Assembly (NCBI GenBank): GCA_026386955.1
Contig: JAPLMQ010000295.1
Span: forward strand, 1-64,000
Reading direction: 5' to 3'
DNA from: Planctomycetota bacterium
Lineage (GTDB): Bacteria > Planctomycetota > Phycisphaerae > Phycisphaerales > Phycisphaeraceae
Length of the DNA stretch: 64,000 bases
Part shown: piece by piece, positions 1 through 11,366 of the stretch
Numbering within the stretch: position 1 is the stretch's first letter
Layout of the letters: every line of letters starts with the position of its first letter
Notes under the pieces: model-generated
Told to the model about the DNA's origin: nothing
What the model saw: only the letters and a program-made list of their open reading frames with translations
The model's database searches: none
Program-made: the position numbers and the translations under genes

Positions 1-344
1 TCGATCGCAAAGACGCTTCGGACCGGTGTCGACGCGTAACCCCACCGGAACCGCAGCGAAGCAGGGGCGGCACCTTTTAGAGCATTTTCGAGGCCCGATT
101 TCGCGCGCCAGACATAGGTACCAGCGTCCGGAAAAATCCGGACAACCTTGAAGACCCGAATTTCAAAATAAGGAGTTGCGCGCTCTTGTCCGGATTCCGC
201 CGGACACGTGTGCAGGTCTTACGGGGGGAGAGGTTTTTTTCTCGGGGCTGACTCGCCGAGCCGGACCGCAGCTCTGCCCCTCTCCCTACGGGAGAGGGGC
301 GGGAGAGTGGCAGACCCACGCCGCGAGGCGAGGGCCGACCACGC
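1..344. other. Gene-free left edge with repeat copy IR-F1
   Basis: No convincing gene is seen here. The stretch holds a copy of a dispersed repeat (about 165-243, see IR-F) and a GC-rich hairpin around 277-300 (GCCCCTCTCC / GGAGAGGGGC) just downstream of the leftward SDR gene. The hairpin could end that transcript, but it has no clear T-run. Confidence 0.5.
165..243 (+). repeat. IR-F copy 1, dispersed intergenic repeat
   Basis: This stretch contains AAGGAGTTGCGCGC, then a short CCGGA/TCCGG hairpin, then CAGGTCTTAC, a G-run and a T-run. The same ordered blocks occur in opposite orientation at about 24712-24804, with a few mismatches and small indels. Both copies are intergenic. The function is unknown; a non-coding mobile or REP-like element is the simplest reading. 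Confidence 0.55.
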
Positions 345-1169
345 TCACGTCCACAGCCGGCCGCCGTCCAACTGGATCACCTGCCCGGTGCAGTAGTCCG
401 CGTCGCGGACGAGGAAGAGCGCCGCCGCGGCCGCGTCCTGCGGCGTGCCGGCCCTGCCCAGCGGGACGCGCTTCAGGTAGGCCTCGCGCTGAGCGGGCGT
501 GTAGTCCGCGGCCCAGGCGACCACGCCCGGAGCGAGCGCGTTGACCGTGATCTTCGGGGCCAGTTCCATCGCGAGCGTCATCGTGATCTGCAGCAGCGCC
601 GCCTTCGAGGCGTTGTAGGCGACGTAGCCGCGGAGGGGCTGGCCCAGCACGTGGATGTCGACGAAGTTGACGATCCGCCCGGTGCTCTTGGGGTCGTCCT
701 TGCGGTGGTTCGCGGCGAGCAGCGGCGCGAACTGGTGGATGAGCATCAAGGGCCCCAGCGCGTTCACGGCCATGTTCTCGTCGAAGGCCCTGCGCAGCTG
801 CGCGGGCGTCAACTTCGCGAAGGGCGTGGGGGCGAAGCCGCTGGCGTTGTTGACCAGCGCGTCGAGGCGGCTGAATTCCGCGAGGAAACGCCGCTTCACG
901 AGGGCGTCGCTGCCGGGCTTGGCGTGGTCGACGCGGATCGCCAAGGCCCGCCGGCCGAGGGCTTCGACGGCGCGGACGGCCTCGGCCGCGTCGGCGGCGC
1001 TGCTGCGGTAGGTGATCGCGACGTCCATCCCCGCTTGGGCGAGTTTGAGCGCGATGGCGCGCCCGACGCGCTTCGCGCCGCCGGTCACCAGCGCGACCTT
1101 GCCCTCGAGGGGGCGGGCCTCCGCAACTTCCGGAGCGCCTGAATCAGCCGTCTGCACGACTCGTCTCAT
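345..1169 (-). CDS. SDR-family oxidoreductase, pteridine-reductase-like
   Basis: This is a 274-residue classical short-chain dehydrogenase/reductase. After about 20 extra N-terminal residues it shows the Rossmann motif TGGAKRVGRAI, then NNASG and the catalytic YNASK pair. The Lys/Arg in the glycine motif and the YRSS after strand two suggest NADPH preference, as in pteridine reductases and FolM-type dihydromonapterin reductases. The C-terminus ends in the usual SDR form (TGQVIQLDGGRLWT). Its ATG overlaps the stop of the upstream small membrane protein by ATGA, so the two are probably translated together. The substrate cannot be told from sequence. The fold is certain, the pteridine-reductase subfamily likely. 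Confidence 0.88.
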   Translation of the reverse strand: MRRVVQTADSGAPEVAEARPLEGKVALVTGGAKRVGRAIALKLAQAGMDVAITYRSSAADAAEAVRAVEALGRRALAIRVDHAKPGSDALVKRRFLAEFSRLDALVNNASGFAPTPFAKLTPAQLRRAFDENMAVNALGPLMLIHQFAPLLAANHRKDDPKSTGRIVNFVDIHVLGQPLRGYVAYNASKAALLQITMTLAMELAPKITVNALAPGVVAWAADYTPAQREAYLKRVPLGRAGTPQDAAAAALFLVRDADYCTGQVIQLDGGRLWT

Positions 1170-1582
1170 CGATCAGGGTCTCCGCCGTCCCGCGGGGGCC
1201 GGGGGTTTCGCGGGCCGCGCCCATGCGGCCCCTTGTCCGTCTCATCAGGAGCTTCGCCATGCCCATCGTCCTCTTCGTCTTCGTCGTCGTCCATTGCTTC
1301 GTCGTCGGGGTCCTTGGCGTCGGCGCCGGTGAGGCGCTCGCCTGCGGCTTCCCAGACGCTGGCGGGCGGCTCGCCGGGCTCGCCTGTGCCGGGGCGCCGT
1401 TTCGAGCGCTCGCGCAGCCGGCGGTCGACGCGCTGCCAGGAGCGCGTCGCGAGCCGGATCACGATCAGCCCCGCGACGAGCATCACCATCATGACCAGGA
1501 ACGCGACCACGGAGCGCAGCCGCATGACGGTCTCTTGCGTCAGCCCCGCCCAGAGTTCCCATTGATTGGTCGGCTCCCGCAT
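1166..1582 (-). CDS. Small single-pass membrane protein with acidic tail
   Basis: This is a 138-residue protein I do not recognise. One hydrophobic helix (about residues 22-43) is followed by a basic stretch (RSWQRVDRRLRERSKRR), then a low-complexity tail with an acidic run (DDDEDEEDD) and Pro/Arg/Gly repeats. The ATG at 1582 is chosen because upstream in-frame residues look non-coding. The stop overlaps the start of the SDR gene by four bases, which implies translational coupling. No catalytic motif is visible, so a membrane-anchored accessory protein is a guess only. Confidence 0.6.
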   Translation of the reverse strand: MREPTNQWELWAGLTQETVMRLRSVVAFLVMMVMLVAGLIVIRLATRSWQRVDRRLRERSKRRPGTGEPGEPPASVWEAAGERLTGADAKDPDDEAMDDDEDEEDDGHGEAPDETDKGPHGRGPRNPRPPRDGGDPDR

Positions 1583-1690
1583 CGCCCGATTGTATCGGTC
1601 GCCGCACCGCCCGCGCGGTTCCCCATCCACCCGCGGGGTTATAATCGCCCTTCTTCGCCTCGCCCCTCCCTTCAACCCCACGGGCCCGCC

Positions 1691-4150
<2,460 letters not shown>

Positions 4151-4209
4151 TCATTCTCAGCATTGAATGATTCGCCGATCGGGCCGGCGGGAAGCGGGGT
4201 GGGTGAACC

Positions 4210-4821
4210 GTGCGAAAGCAACTCCTTCTGGTGGGCGTGGCGGTCTTGGTCTTCGCGGCCGCGATGTTGGGCTTTGTGTTCCTGCTTTCGTCCATTGCCA
4301 CGGGCCTCAGGGCCCACCCGACGGGCAAGATCGTCGCGACTCGCGTCGACGCGAACGGTGCCGTCGTCGAGCAGCTCATGCGGGAGGAATCCCACTCCGA
4401 GACGTTCATCCCGATCGGGCCCCACGGCAGCTCGAAACGGGTCTCCAACTACAAATGCAAGTACTTCCTTGTGGTTCCGGGACAGCCGCGGCCGGTCAAC
4501 CCGATCTTGGAGGCGCGGGGGGACCAATGGCAGGACGTCGAGTACGGGGTCGGGTGGATGCCCGTGCAGGGCGCGCCGAAGTGGGTGATGGCCGGTTTCG
4601 ACAACGACCTCAAACGCTCAGGCCATTTCGTGAACATCAAGATCCTCGACGGGTCCGGGCAAGTCCTCTCCCGCCAGTATCCATATGTTCCCGATTGGAC
4701 GAACTCCGAGCCCAGCTACCGGTTCGAGAACGGCAACCACAACGTCGTGTTCAGGACGTCGGGCGGGTTTGATTCGTACGACGTGGTCACGGACAGCGTG
4801 GCGCCTTGGAAGAAGCCTTGA
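4210..4821 (+). CDS. Hypothetical secreted or membrane-anchored protein
   Basis: This is a 203-residue protein of unknown function. The GTG start gives MRKQLLLVGVAVLVFAAAML..., a typical signal anchor of about 25 residues. The rest is hydrophilic and probably beta-rich, with no recognised catalytic motif. It lies 59 bp after the fusion enzyme on the same strand and may be co-transcribed, but the gap lacks a clear ribosome site. A hairpin of the recurrent terminator family follows at 4842-4866. Confidence 0.6.
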   Translation: MRKQLLLVGVAVLVFAAAMLGFVFLLSSIATGLRAHPTGKIVATRVDANGAVVEQLMREESHSETFIPIGPHGSSKRVSNYKCKYFLVVPGQPRPVNPILEARGDQWQDVEYGVGWMPVQGAPKWVMAGFDNDLKRSGHFVNIKILDGSGQVLSRQYPYVPDWTNSEPSYRFENGNHNVVFRTSGGFDSYDVVTDSVAPWKKP

Positions 4822-4841
4822 CCCGTGGATGTGACTTCGAA

Positions 4842-4866
4842 CCCTGGCACCGCAGTGCCTGGGCTT
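4842..4866 (+). terminator. Terminator-family hairpin (copy a)
   Basis: The sequence is CCCTGGCAC, loop CGCA, GTGCCTGGG with one mismatch in the stem, then CTTTGG. It lies 20 bp after the stop of the upstream gene. It is the least T-rich member of a five-copy family (see 10144, 20041, 38870, 43469). Confidence 0.55.
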
Positions 4867-5011
4867 TGGTCGTCCATTTGAAGCCCGTTTTCAGCCCCGC
4901 CCTCATTGTGCGATCCGCCCGATTCTGATACGAATTCCCCTTGTCCCACCTTATCCTGAGCAGTCCCGCCTCGTTCCCGTTTGACCTCGTTTTGATCCCA
5001 AGGAGCACCCG

Positions 5012-6319
5012 ATGAGCGTTTCCACCGCGACCGAGCCGCTGGCGTTGCTGGGCGGGCCCAAGTCGATCACCTACACCGACAACAAGCTCTTCCACTGGCC
5101 GATCGTCACCGCCGAGGACGAGCAGGCGGTCATCGAGGTGCTGCGCACCGGGAACATGTCGGGCACGAACATCACCAAGCAGTTCGAGGCCGAGTTCGCC
5201 GCGTGGCAGGGCACGCAATACGCCCTGGGCTACTGCAACGGCACGGCCGCGCTGCTCGGGGCCTTCTGGGCCTGCGGCGTGGGCGCGGGCGACGAGCTGA
5301 TCTGCCCCTCGATGACCTACTGGGCCAGCTGCACCTCGGCCCTGGGCCTGGGCGCCGCCGTCCACTTCGCCGACATCGAGCGCGACTCGCTCTGCATCGA
5401 CCCCAAGGACATCGAGCGCCGCATCACCCCGCGCACCAAGGCCATCGTCGTCGTCCACTACGCCGGCTACCCCGCCGACATGGACCCGATCATGGCCATC
5501 GCCCGCAAGCACAAGGTCAAGGTCATCGAGGACGTCTCCCACGCCCACGGCTCGCTCTACAAGGGGCGCAAGGTCGGGACCATCGGCGACATCGCCGCGA
5601 TGAGCATGATGGCGGGCAAGAGCTTCGCCATCGGCGAGGCGGGCATGGTCGCCACCAACAGCAAGGAGCTCTACGAGCGCTGCATCGCCTACGGGCACTA
5701 CGAGCGCACCGGCGGGGCGAGCATCTACACCCAGGCCGAGAGCGCCGTCAGCAACGTCGACCTCAACAAGTTCAAGGGCCTCCCCCTCGGCGGGCACAAG
5801 CACCGCATGAACCAGACCTGCTCCGCGATGGGTCGCGTGCAGCTCAAGCACTACGACGCCCGCATCGCCGAGATCCAGAAGGCGATGAACCGCTTCTGGG
5901 ATTCGCTCGAGGGCGTGCCCGGCATCCGCGCCCACCGTCCCCCGAAGGGCTCGACCATGGGCGGCTGGTACGCCGCCCGCGGGCTCTACCGCGCCGAGGA
6001 GTTGGGCGGCCTGCCGATCGAGAAGTACTGCGACGCCGTGCGGGCCGAGGGCTTCGGCGGCTGCCACCCGGGCGCGAACTTCCCGCTGCACACGCACAAC
6101 GTCTTCCACGAGGCCGACCTGCTCCACCAAGGCAAGCCGACGATGGTCGCCTTCGGGCAGCGCGACGTCCGCCAAGGCGCGGGCACGCTGCCGGTCTCGG
6201 AGAGCATCGCCAAGATCGCCTTCACGGTGCCCTGGTTCAAGCACGACGTGCCCGAGGCGATCGAGCAGTACGCCAACGCCTTCCGCAAGGCGGCGTTGAA
6301 CGCGGACAAGCTTCGCTGA
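5012..6319 (+). CDS. DegT/DnrJ/EryC1/StrS-family PLP aminotransferase
   Basis: This is a 435-residue sugar-aminotransferase-like protein of fold type I. It shows GNMSGTNITKQFE near the N-terminus, CNGTAALLGAFWA for phosphate binding, VIEDVSHAHGS with the PLP-ring Asp, and the Schiff-base lysine K203 in MMAGKSFAIGEAG. Members transaminate keto sugars or, in related branches, cyclitols (AHBA/scyllo-inosamine types). The SFAIGEAG context instead of the usual NK-xx-GEGG departs from standard sugar transaminases. A strong Shine-Dalgarno AAGGAG precedes the ATG. It is apparently monocistronic, with the Nudix gene about 100 bp downstream. The substrate cannot be assigned. Confidence 0.9.
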   Translation: MSVSTATEPLALLGGPKSITYTDNKLFHWPIVTAEDEQAVIEVLRTGNMSGTNITKQFEAEFAAWQGTQYALGYCNGTAALLGAFWACGVGAGDELICPSMTYWASCTSALGLGAAVHFADIERDSLCIDPKDIERRITPRTKAIVVVHYAGYPADMDPIMAIARKHKVKVIEDVSHAHGSLYKGRKVGTIGDIAAMSMMAGKSFAIGEAGMVATNSKELYERCIAYGHYERTGGASIYTQAESAVSNVDLNKFKGLPLGGHKHRMNQTCSAMGRVQLKHYDARIAEIQKAMNRFWDSLEGVPGIRAHRPPKGSTMGGWYAARGLYRAEELGGLPIEKYCDAVRAEGFGGCHPGANFPLHTHNVFHEADLLHQGKPTMVAFGQRDVRQGAGTLPVSESIAKIAFTVPWFKHDVPEAIEQYANAFRKAALNADKLR

Positions 6320-6418
6320 GCGTCCCGCGCCGACATTTCCACCCTTTGCCCGACGGGCAAGCCCGCCGCGCGATCGCCTTCGTCGGCGAGCCGGGAAAAA
6401 CCCGCTAAGATCCGCCCC

Positions 6419-6949
6419 ATGCCCCCGGCGCCTCCGGTCCCCCCGGTTCTCCCCTACAAGATCGCCGTCCTCTGCTATCTCTTTGACGAGAGCGGCCGGC
6501 TGCTCCTCCTTCACCGCCGGAAGCCCCCCAATCGCGACCTTTACTCCCCCGTGGGGGGCAAGCTTGACCAAGGAATGGGTGAAAGCCCCGCCCGGTGTGC
6601 CGTCCGGGAGATCCAGGAAGAGACGGGATTGACGGTAGGGATGCAAGATTTGCATCTCACCGGAATCGTCTCGGAGGCCGGGTTCGACGACCAGATGCAT
6701 TGGCTGATGTTCCTCTACGAAGTGACCCATCCGGTGCGGGTCGAGCGAACAACGTTCGACGAGGGCCGGCTCGAGTGGCACGACCCCGCGGGCCTCGCGA
6801 ACCTGCCGATCCCCGACACCGACCGCCAAGTCATCTGGCCCCTGTTTTGGCGCTACCGCAAGCGTTTTTTCAGCGTTCACATCGAATGCGCCGGCGGAAA
6901 ACTCGACTGGAAAATCGAGCAACCCGCGGGCGACGCGACTTCAGCCTGA
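6419..6949 (+). CDS. Nudix hydrolase
   Basis: This is a 176-residue protein. The Nudix box is clear in its second half (GESPARCAVREIQEETGL, with the REUxEExGU core). The spacing from the preceding GGK to the first Glu is about two residues longer than in the consensus because of DQGMGE. Nudix enzymes cleave nucleoside diphosphates linked to another moiety. This one resembles the 8-oxo-dGTP-diphosphatase-like branch in overall form, but the substrate is not predictable. The C-terminal about 40 residues (after WRYRKRFFSV) extend past the core. There is no obvious ribosome site before the ATG. Confidence 0.85.
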   Translation: MPPAPPVPPVLPYKIAVLCYLFDESGRLLLLHRRKPPNRDLYSPVGGKLDQGMGESPARCAVREIQEETGLTVGMQDLHLTGIVSEAGFDDQMHWLMFLYEVTHPVRVERTTFDEGRLEWHDPAGLANLPIPDTDRQVIWPLFWRYRKRFFSVHIECAGGKLDWKIEQPAGDATSA

Positions 6950-7075
6950 CCGGCCGCCATCGCCCCCCAGACCAAGCGTTCGGGTGCGCCTTTGCGCGTC
7001 CGACCAGAACGCTTTTCGCCCACCAAAACTCATCGATCCCCGTTGCTGCAGAGACCTTGTCTCTGTCTCAACGTT

Positions 7076-7103
7076 TTGAACATGGACGTCATGTTCCTAA
7101 TAT
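7076..7103 (+). promoter_or_regulatory. Putative promoter with palindrome in its spacer, upstream of AraC gene
   Basis: TTGAAC (7076-7081) and TAATAT (7098-7103) are separated by 16 nt and look like a sigma-70-type promoter. A perfect inverted repeat GAACATG-N5-CATGTTC occupies 7078-7096, filling the spacer and overlapping the -35. This layout fits a repressor or activator site controlling the AraC-type gene that starts at 7159, possibly by autoregulation. The prediction is from sequence only. Confidence 0.45.
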
Positions 7104-7158
7104 TCGTGCGGTGCAATAGTTCCTGTCCAAACCCTTCCGAGCTTGAAGGGGACTCAAA

Positions 7159-8283
7159 ATGCAACAAACCGCTCCAAAATTGACTGCGGGAGCCAGTGAA
7201 GAGGGGGTAGCTGGGGCATCTGGGGCGACCGGGGGCATCGACCCTTGGGACGCCGCCCCAGCCGCGTTTTTCAACGCTTTCCGGCAGCAACTCCCCTTTG
7301 ACGCAGCGGCGATCGGGATCTTTCATGCCCGGAAGCCCGACCCGGATGAATACCTCGCCGCCGATGGCTTCAACGGCGCCACTCTCGGGCGCTGGTGCTC
7401 GGAGGGCTTCGACTCCGAATTCTTCCGCCAAGCCCGCCGCAAGGGGTTGGCCGTCGCCCGGGGCGACCAGACCGACGACCCCGACTTGACCGGTTACGAG
7501 CAGGTGCTGGCCGCCGCGCTGAGCGAGTCGGCGGTGGAGTCGCGCTCGTGGTGGATGGTCCTGAGCCTGCGCGGGCGGGAATACACCACGCTTGAACAAC
7601 AGGTCGCCGGGCTGCTGCTCCGTCAATGCCAGGTCTCGTTCGACGAGGCGCGCGACCCCGTCGCGGGCCGGCTGATCCTCGGGCACGATGACCGCATCAT
7701 CCACGCAAACCCTTGGCTTCGGCTGGAGATGCTGCACCACCCGCAGATGTTCGTCGACCTGCTCCGGCTGTTCCACCCCGTCATCGACCAGCGCTACCCG
7801 GAGTTGAAGGACCTCGAGACACGCGACATGGCGATCGACCTCGCTGGCCGCCCGTTCTGGCTCGTCTTCCACCGCGCCAACCCCACCGGCTTGCCCGACG
7901 GGCGTTCCTGGTCGCTTGAACTCCACCCGCTCGAGAAGGGCGAGTTGCCGACGGTGGGCGAGGTCGTCGACGAGCGCATCTCGCGGTCGCTGGCCTTCAT
8001 CCACGAGAACTACAGCCGCTCCCCGAGCCTCGCGGAGACCGCCGAGGCCGCCCACGTCAGCCCGTTCCACTTCCACCGCCTCTTCACCCAGGCGGTGGGC
8101 GTGAGCCCCAAGCAGTACGTGCAGCGCAAGCAGCTCCAGGTCGCGCGGTTCCTCCTCCGCTCCACGCGCCTCCCCGTGGGCGACATCGCCTCGCAGGCCG
8201 GCTTCTCCAGCCACGGCCACTTCACCAGCACGTTCCACCGCACGGTCGGCAAGAGCCCGCGCGACTACCGCGAGTCGCGCTGA
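7159..8283 (+). CDS. AraC-family transcriptional regulator
   Basis: This is a 374-residue regulator. The C-terminal about 100 residues (from about 275) contain the double helix-turn-helix of AraC/XylS proteins: SLAETAEAAHVSPFHFHRLF and VGDIASQAGFSSHGHFTSTF, ending in GKSPRDYR. The N-terminal about 260 residues form a sensor region I do not recognise, perhaps GAF/PAS-like judging by its alternating pattern and position. The Shine-Dalgarno AAGGGG precedes the ATG. A palindrome in the promoter spacer (7078-7096) suggests direct regulation. The nearest likely target is the sialidase-like gene 135 bp downstream on the same strand. Confidence 0.9.
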   Translation: MQQTAPKLTAGASEEGVAGASGATGGIDPWDAAPAAFFNAFRQQLPFDAAAIGIFHARKPDPDEYLAADGFNGATLGRWCSEGFDSEFFRQARRKGLAVARGDQTDDPDLTGYEQVLAAALSESAVESRSWWMVLSLRGREYTTLEQQVAGLLLRQCQVSFDEARDPVAGRLILGHDDRIIHANPWLRLEMLHHPQMFVDLLRLFHPVIDQRYPELKDLETRDMAIDLAGRPFWLVFHRANPTGLPDGRSWSLELHPLEKGELPTVGEVVDERISRSLAFIHENYSRSPSLAETAEAAHVSPFHFHRLFTQAVGVSPKQYVQRKQLQVARFLLRSTRLPVGDIASQAGFSSHGHFTSTFHRTVGKSPRDYRESR

Positions 8284-8418
8284 CCTCCGCCGCTGGCCGC
8301 CCCCCTGGTTCGCGCCATCGCCATTGGCCGCCCCGCCCCGAAGCGTTAAGCTCGGCCGGCTTTCCTTGCGCACCTTCTCCCGCGCACCACCTCGCGCCCC
8401 TCTCGCGAAAGGCCGGCC

Positions 8419-10113
8419 GTGCCCACCTCCGAAGCGCCCGCGTCTTCCATCCCCATCCCCGCCCCGGAAAAAATCGCCCTGCTCGGCACCAGCGGCAAGG
8501 TCGTCCGCCAGGCCGATGGCAGTCTCACGCTCTTCTACCTTGCCGAAGGCCCGCCCACGCACTTCAACACCCTCTGCCGGCGGAACTCGCGCGACCACGG
8601 CCGGACCTGGACCGACCCCGAGCCCCTCATCACCCTGCCCGAGGACAAGGGCCTCTGGGGCGGCCTCGAAGCCCTCGCCGGCGCCGACGGCGAGGCCCAC
8701 GTCTGGTTCATCCACGACCGCGGCTCGGGCGTCTTGGGCGCCTCCCCCCTGGGCGAAGGCGAGAAGGCGCTGATGAAGACCCAGGGGCAGATCCTCGACA
8801 TCTGGCATTTGAAGTCGGCCGACAAGCAGACCCGCTGGCCGATGCCCAAGCGCATCTGGGAGGGCTACACCGGCTCGTTCAACAGCGTCATGCAGATGTC
8901 CTCCGGACGCATCGTCCTGCCCTTCTCCTGGCTGACCAACCGCTCCTGGTACAACCGCGGCGAGGGGCTCGACGCCTTCACCTACCACGGCAACTTCACC
9001 TCCACCGTCCTCTGCTCCGACGACCAGGGCGCGACCTGGTTCCAGGGCACCAAGGACATCAAGGTCTGGGCCTTCGAGGCCGCCTACGCCTACGGCTCGT
9101 GCGAGCCCGTCGTCATCGAGCGCACCGACGGCTCCGCCTGGATGCTCATCCGCACCCAGACCGGGCGCTTCTACGAATCGGTCTCGCCCGACGGGGCCGA
9201 GTGGTCGATCCCGCGCCCGACGCCCATCATCTCCTCCGACTCGCCCGCCGGGCTCGTCCGCATGCTCGACGGGCGGATGGTGATGATCTGGAACCAGTGC
9301 CTGCGATACCCCTACGCCTTCGGCGGCAGGCAGGTGATCCACGCCGCGGTCTCGCATGACGACGGCAGGACGTGGCTCGGGGCCCGCGAGTGCGCCCGCG
9401 ACCCCCGCCGCCACGAGCCCCCGCCCAACGGCGGCGACTTCGGCACCGCCTACCCCTTTCCCACCGTCACGGCCGACAACCACGTCGCCTACGTCACGGG
9501 GCAGGGACAGGGGCGCGTCCTCCTGATGCGCATGAGCCCCGACTGGCTGGAGGCGACCCACGCCGCCTGCGACATGGCCGACCCGGAGGAGATCCAAGTC
9601 TTCGGCACCAAGGGCGTCGGCCTCGCGCCGGCCCCAGGCCTCGCGGGCAAGAACGCGCTCCGGCTGACCAAGGAACTCCCCGGCGCGACGGCCGGCGCGG
9701 TCTGGAACTTCCCGCTCGCCGCCAAGGGGCGGGCCCGCGTGAAGGCGAAGTTCGAGAAGGGTTGCCGGGCGATCCGCCTGAGCTTGGCCGACCACTTCTC
9801 CACGCCCTTCGACATCGAGGATGATCTCTTCGCTGTCTTCAACCTTGTGCTGGGCGACAACGCCACGCTCGCCGGCCCGCTCGACGCCAAGGGCCTCCGG
9901 CTCGACGACGCCCAGTGGCACACGATCGATTTCGAGTGGGACACGATCGCCGCCCGCCGCTGCCTCGTGCGCGTGGACGGGCAAGGCGAAGTGGCGCTGC
10001 CGCTGCTGCACCAGACCGCCGGGGTGAACTACCTGCGCTTCGTCTCGCTCGCGCCGGAGGCGGACCCGGCCGGCGCGTGGTTCACGGAGATCGAGGCGTG
10101 GGTCGACCGCTGA
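8419..10113 (+). CDS. Sialidase/BNR-repeat-like glycosidase
   Basis: This is a 564-residue protein with a GTG start preceded by AAAGG. Several Asp-box (BNR) repeats are visible: SRDHGRTWTDP, SDDQGATWFQG and SHDDGRTWLGA, typical of six-bladed sialidase propellers. The region from about residue 400 onward looks like a beta-sandwich of the laminin-G/concanavalin type (VKAKFEKGCRAIRLSLADHF ... FEWDTIAARRC). No signal peptide is evident with this start, so it may be cytoplasmic. Related planctomycete proteins are annotated as exo-alpha-sialidase-like, but the sialidase arginine triad cannot be verified by eye. It ends 30 bp before a strong terminator hairpin. Confidence 0.8.
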   Translation: MPTSEAPASSIPIPAPEKIALLGTSGKVVRQADGSLTLFYLAEGPPTHFNTLCRRNSRDHGRTWTDPEPLITLPEDKGLWGGLEALAGADGEAHVWFIHDRGSGVLGASPLGEGEKALMKTQGQILDIWHLKSADKQTRWPMPKRIWEGYTGSFNSVMQMSSGRIVLPFSWLTNRSWYNRGEGLDAFTYHGNFTSTVLCSDDQGATWFQGTKDIKVWAFEAAYAYGSCEPVVIERTDGSAWMLIRTQTGRFYESVSPDGAEWSIPRPTPIISSDSPAGLVRMLDGRMVMIWNQCLRYPYAFGGRQVIHAAVSHDDGRTWLGARECARDPRRHEPPPNGGDFGTAYPFPTVTADNHVAYVTGQGQGRVLLMRMSPDWLEATHAACDMADPEEIQVFGTKGVGLAPAPGLAGKNALRLTKELPGATAGAVWNFPLAAKGRARVKAKFEKGCRAIRLSLADHFSTPFDIEDDLFAVFNLVLGDNATLAGPLDAKGLRLDDAQWHTIDFEWDTIAARRCLVRVDGQGEVALPLLHQTAGVNYLRFVSLAPEADPAGAWFTEIEAWVDR

Positions 10114-10143
10114 AGCGCCGAAATGTCGCAACAGCCCCCAAAG

Positions 10144-10168
10144 CCCAGGCACTGCGTGCCTGGGTTTT
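10144..10168 (+). terminator. Rho-independent-type terminator (copy b)
   Basis: A perfect 9-bp stem CCCAGGCAC / GTGCCTGGG with loop TGC is followed by TTTT and preceded by AAAG. It lies 30 bp after the sialidase-like stop and upstream of the FGE-like gene. It belongs to the recurring hairpin family. Confidence 0.75.
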
Positions 10169-10230
10169 CCGTTGAACCCTGGCCCACGCGTTGCGGGGTA
10201 AACTGGGCTTCCGCATACAGGGGCAACAAC

Positions 10231-11022
<792 letters not shown>

Positions 11023-11366
11023 TTCTCTTATCCCCGCATGTCGTAGAGCCCGCGGTGAACTCGGGAAGATGCGAGTCGCTGGAAACATTGAAGCCGCGGC
11101 GAAATTGCCCGAGGGGAAACTCGGCTGGATTCAAGGTGCCCGCGTGGTCACGATCGGACTACCCGAAAGAAAGGGAGGAGGCGGGAGAGGAGGGGAGGAG
11201 ATCGGGCTAACGCCCGAACCGCGAAAACTCCGCCGCCGCCCGTTGGCCGTGCAGGCTGCCGTGGGCGTTTGCGATCTTGGCTGCCCCCAGATTATGCGGC
11301 CCTGCGGTATTGCCGCTCGATGTCGCGGAACCCCTGAGTCAACAAAATGCTTGCCCCGAATCCGCC
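11023..11366. other. Intergenic region, nothing recognised
   Basis: This is 344 bp between two convergent genes. It has a purine-rich patch near 11165-11200 (GGAGGCGGGAGAGGAGGGGAGG) but no gene, clear terminator or repeat family that I can identify. Confidence 0.4.

Noticed and set aside
1223-1690. N-terminal extension of the amidohydrolase-aminotransferase fusion to an upstream start
   Set aside because: The extra 156 residues overlap the leftward small membrane protein gene and look like antisense sequence; the ATG at 1691 gives a sensible leader.
4830-4870. tRNA T-arm-like sequence (TTCGAA context)
   Set aside because: No matching acceptor, D or anticodon arms can be drawn around it; the sequence is the terminator-family hairpin.
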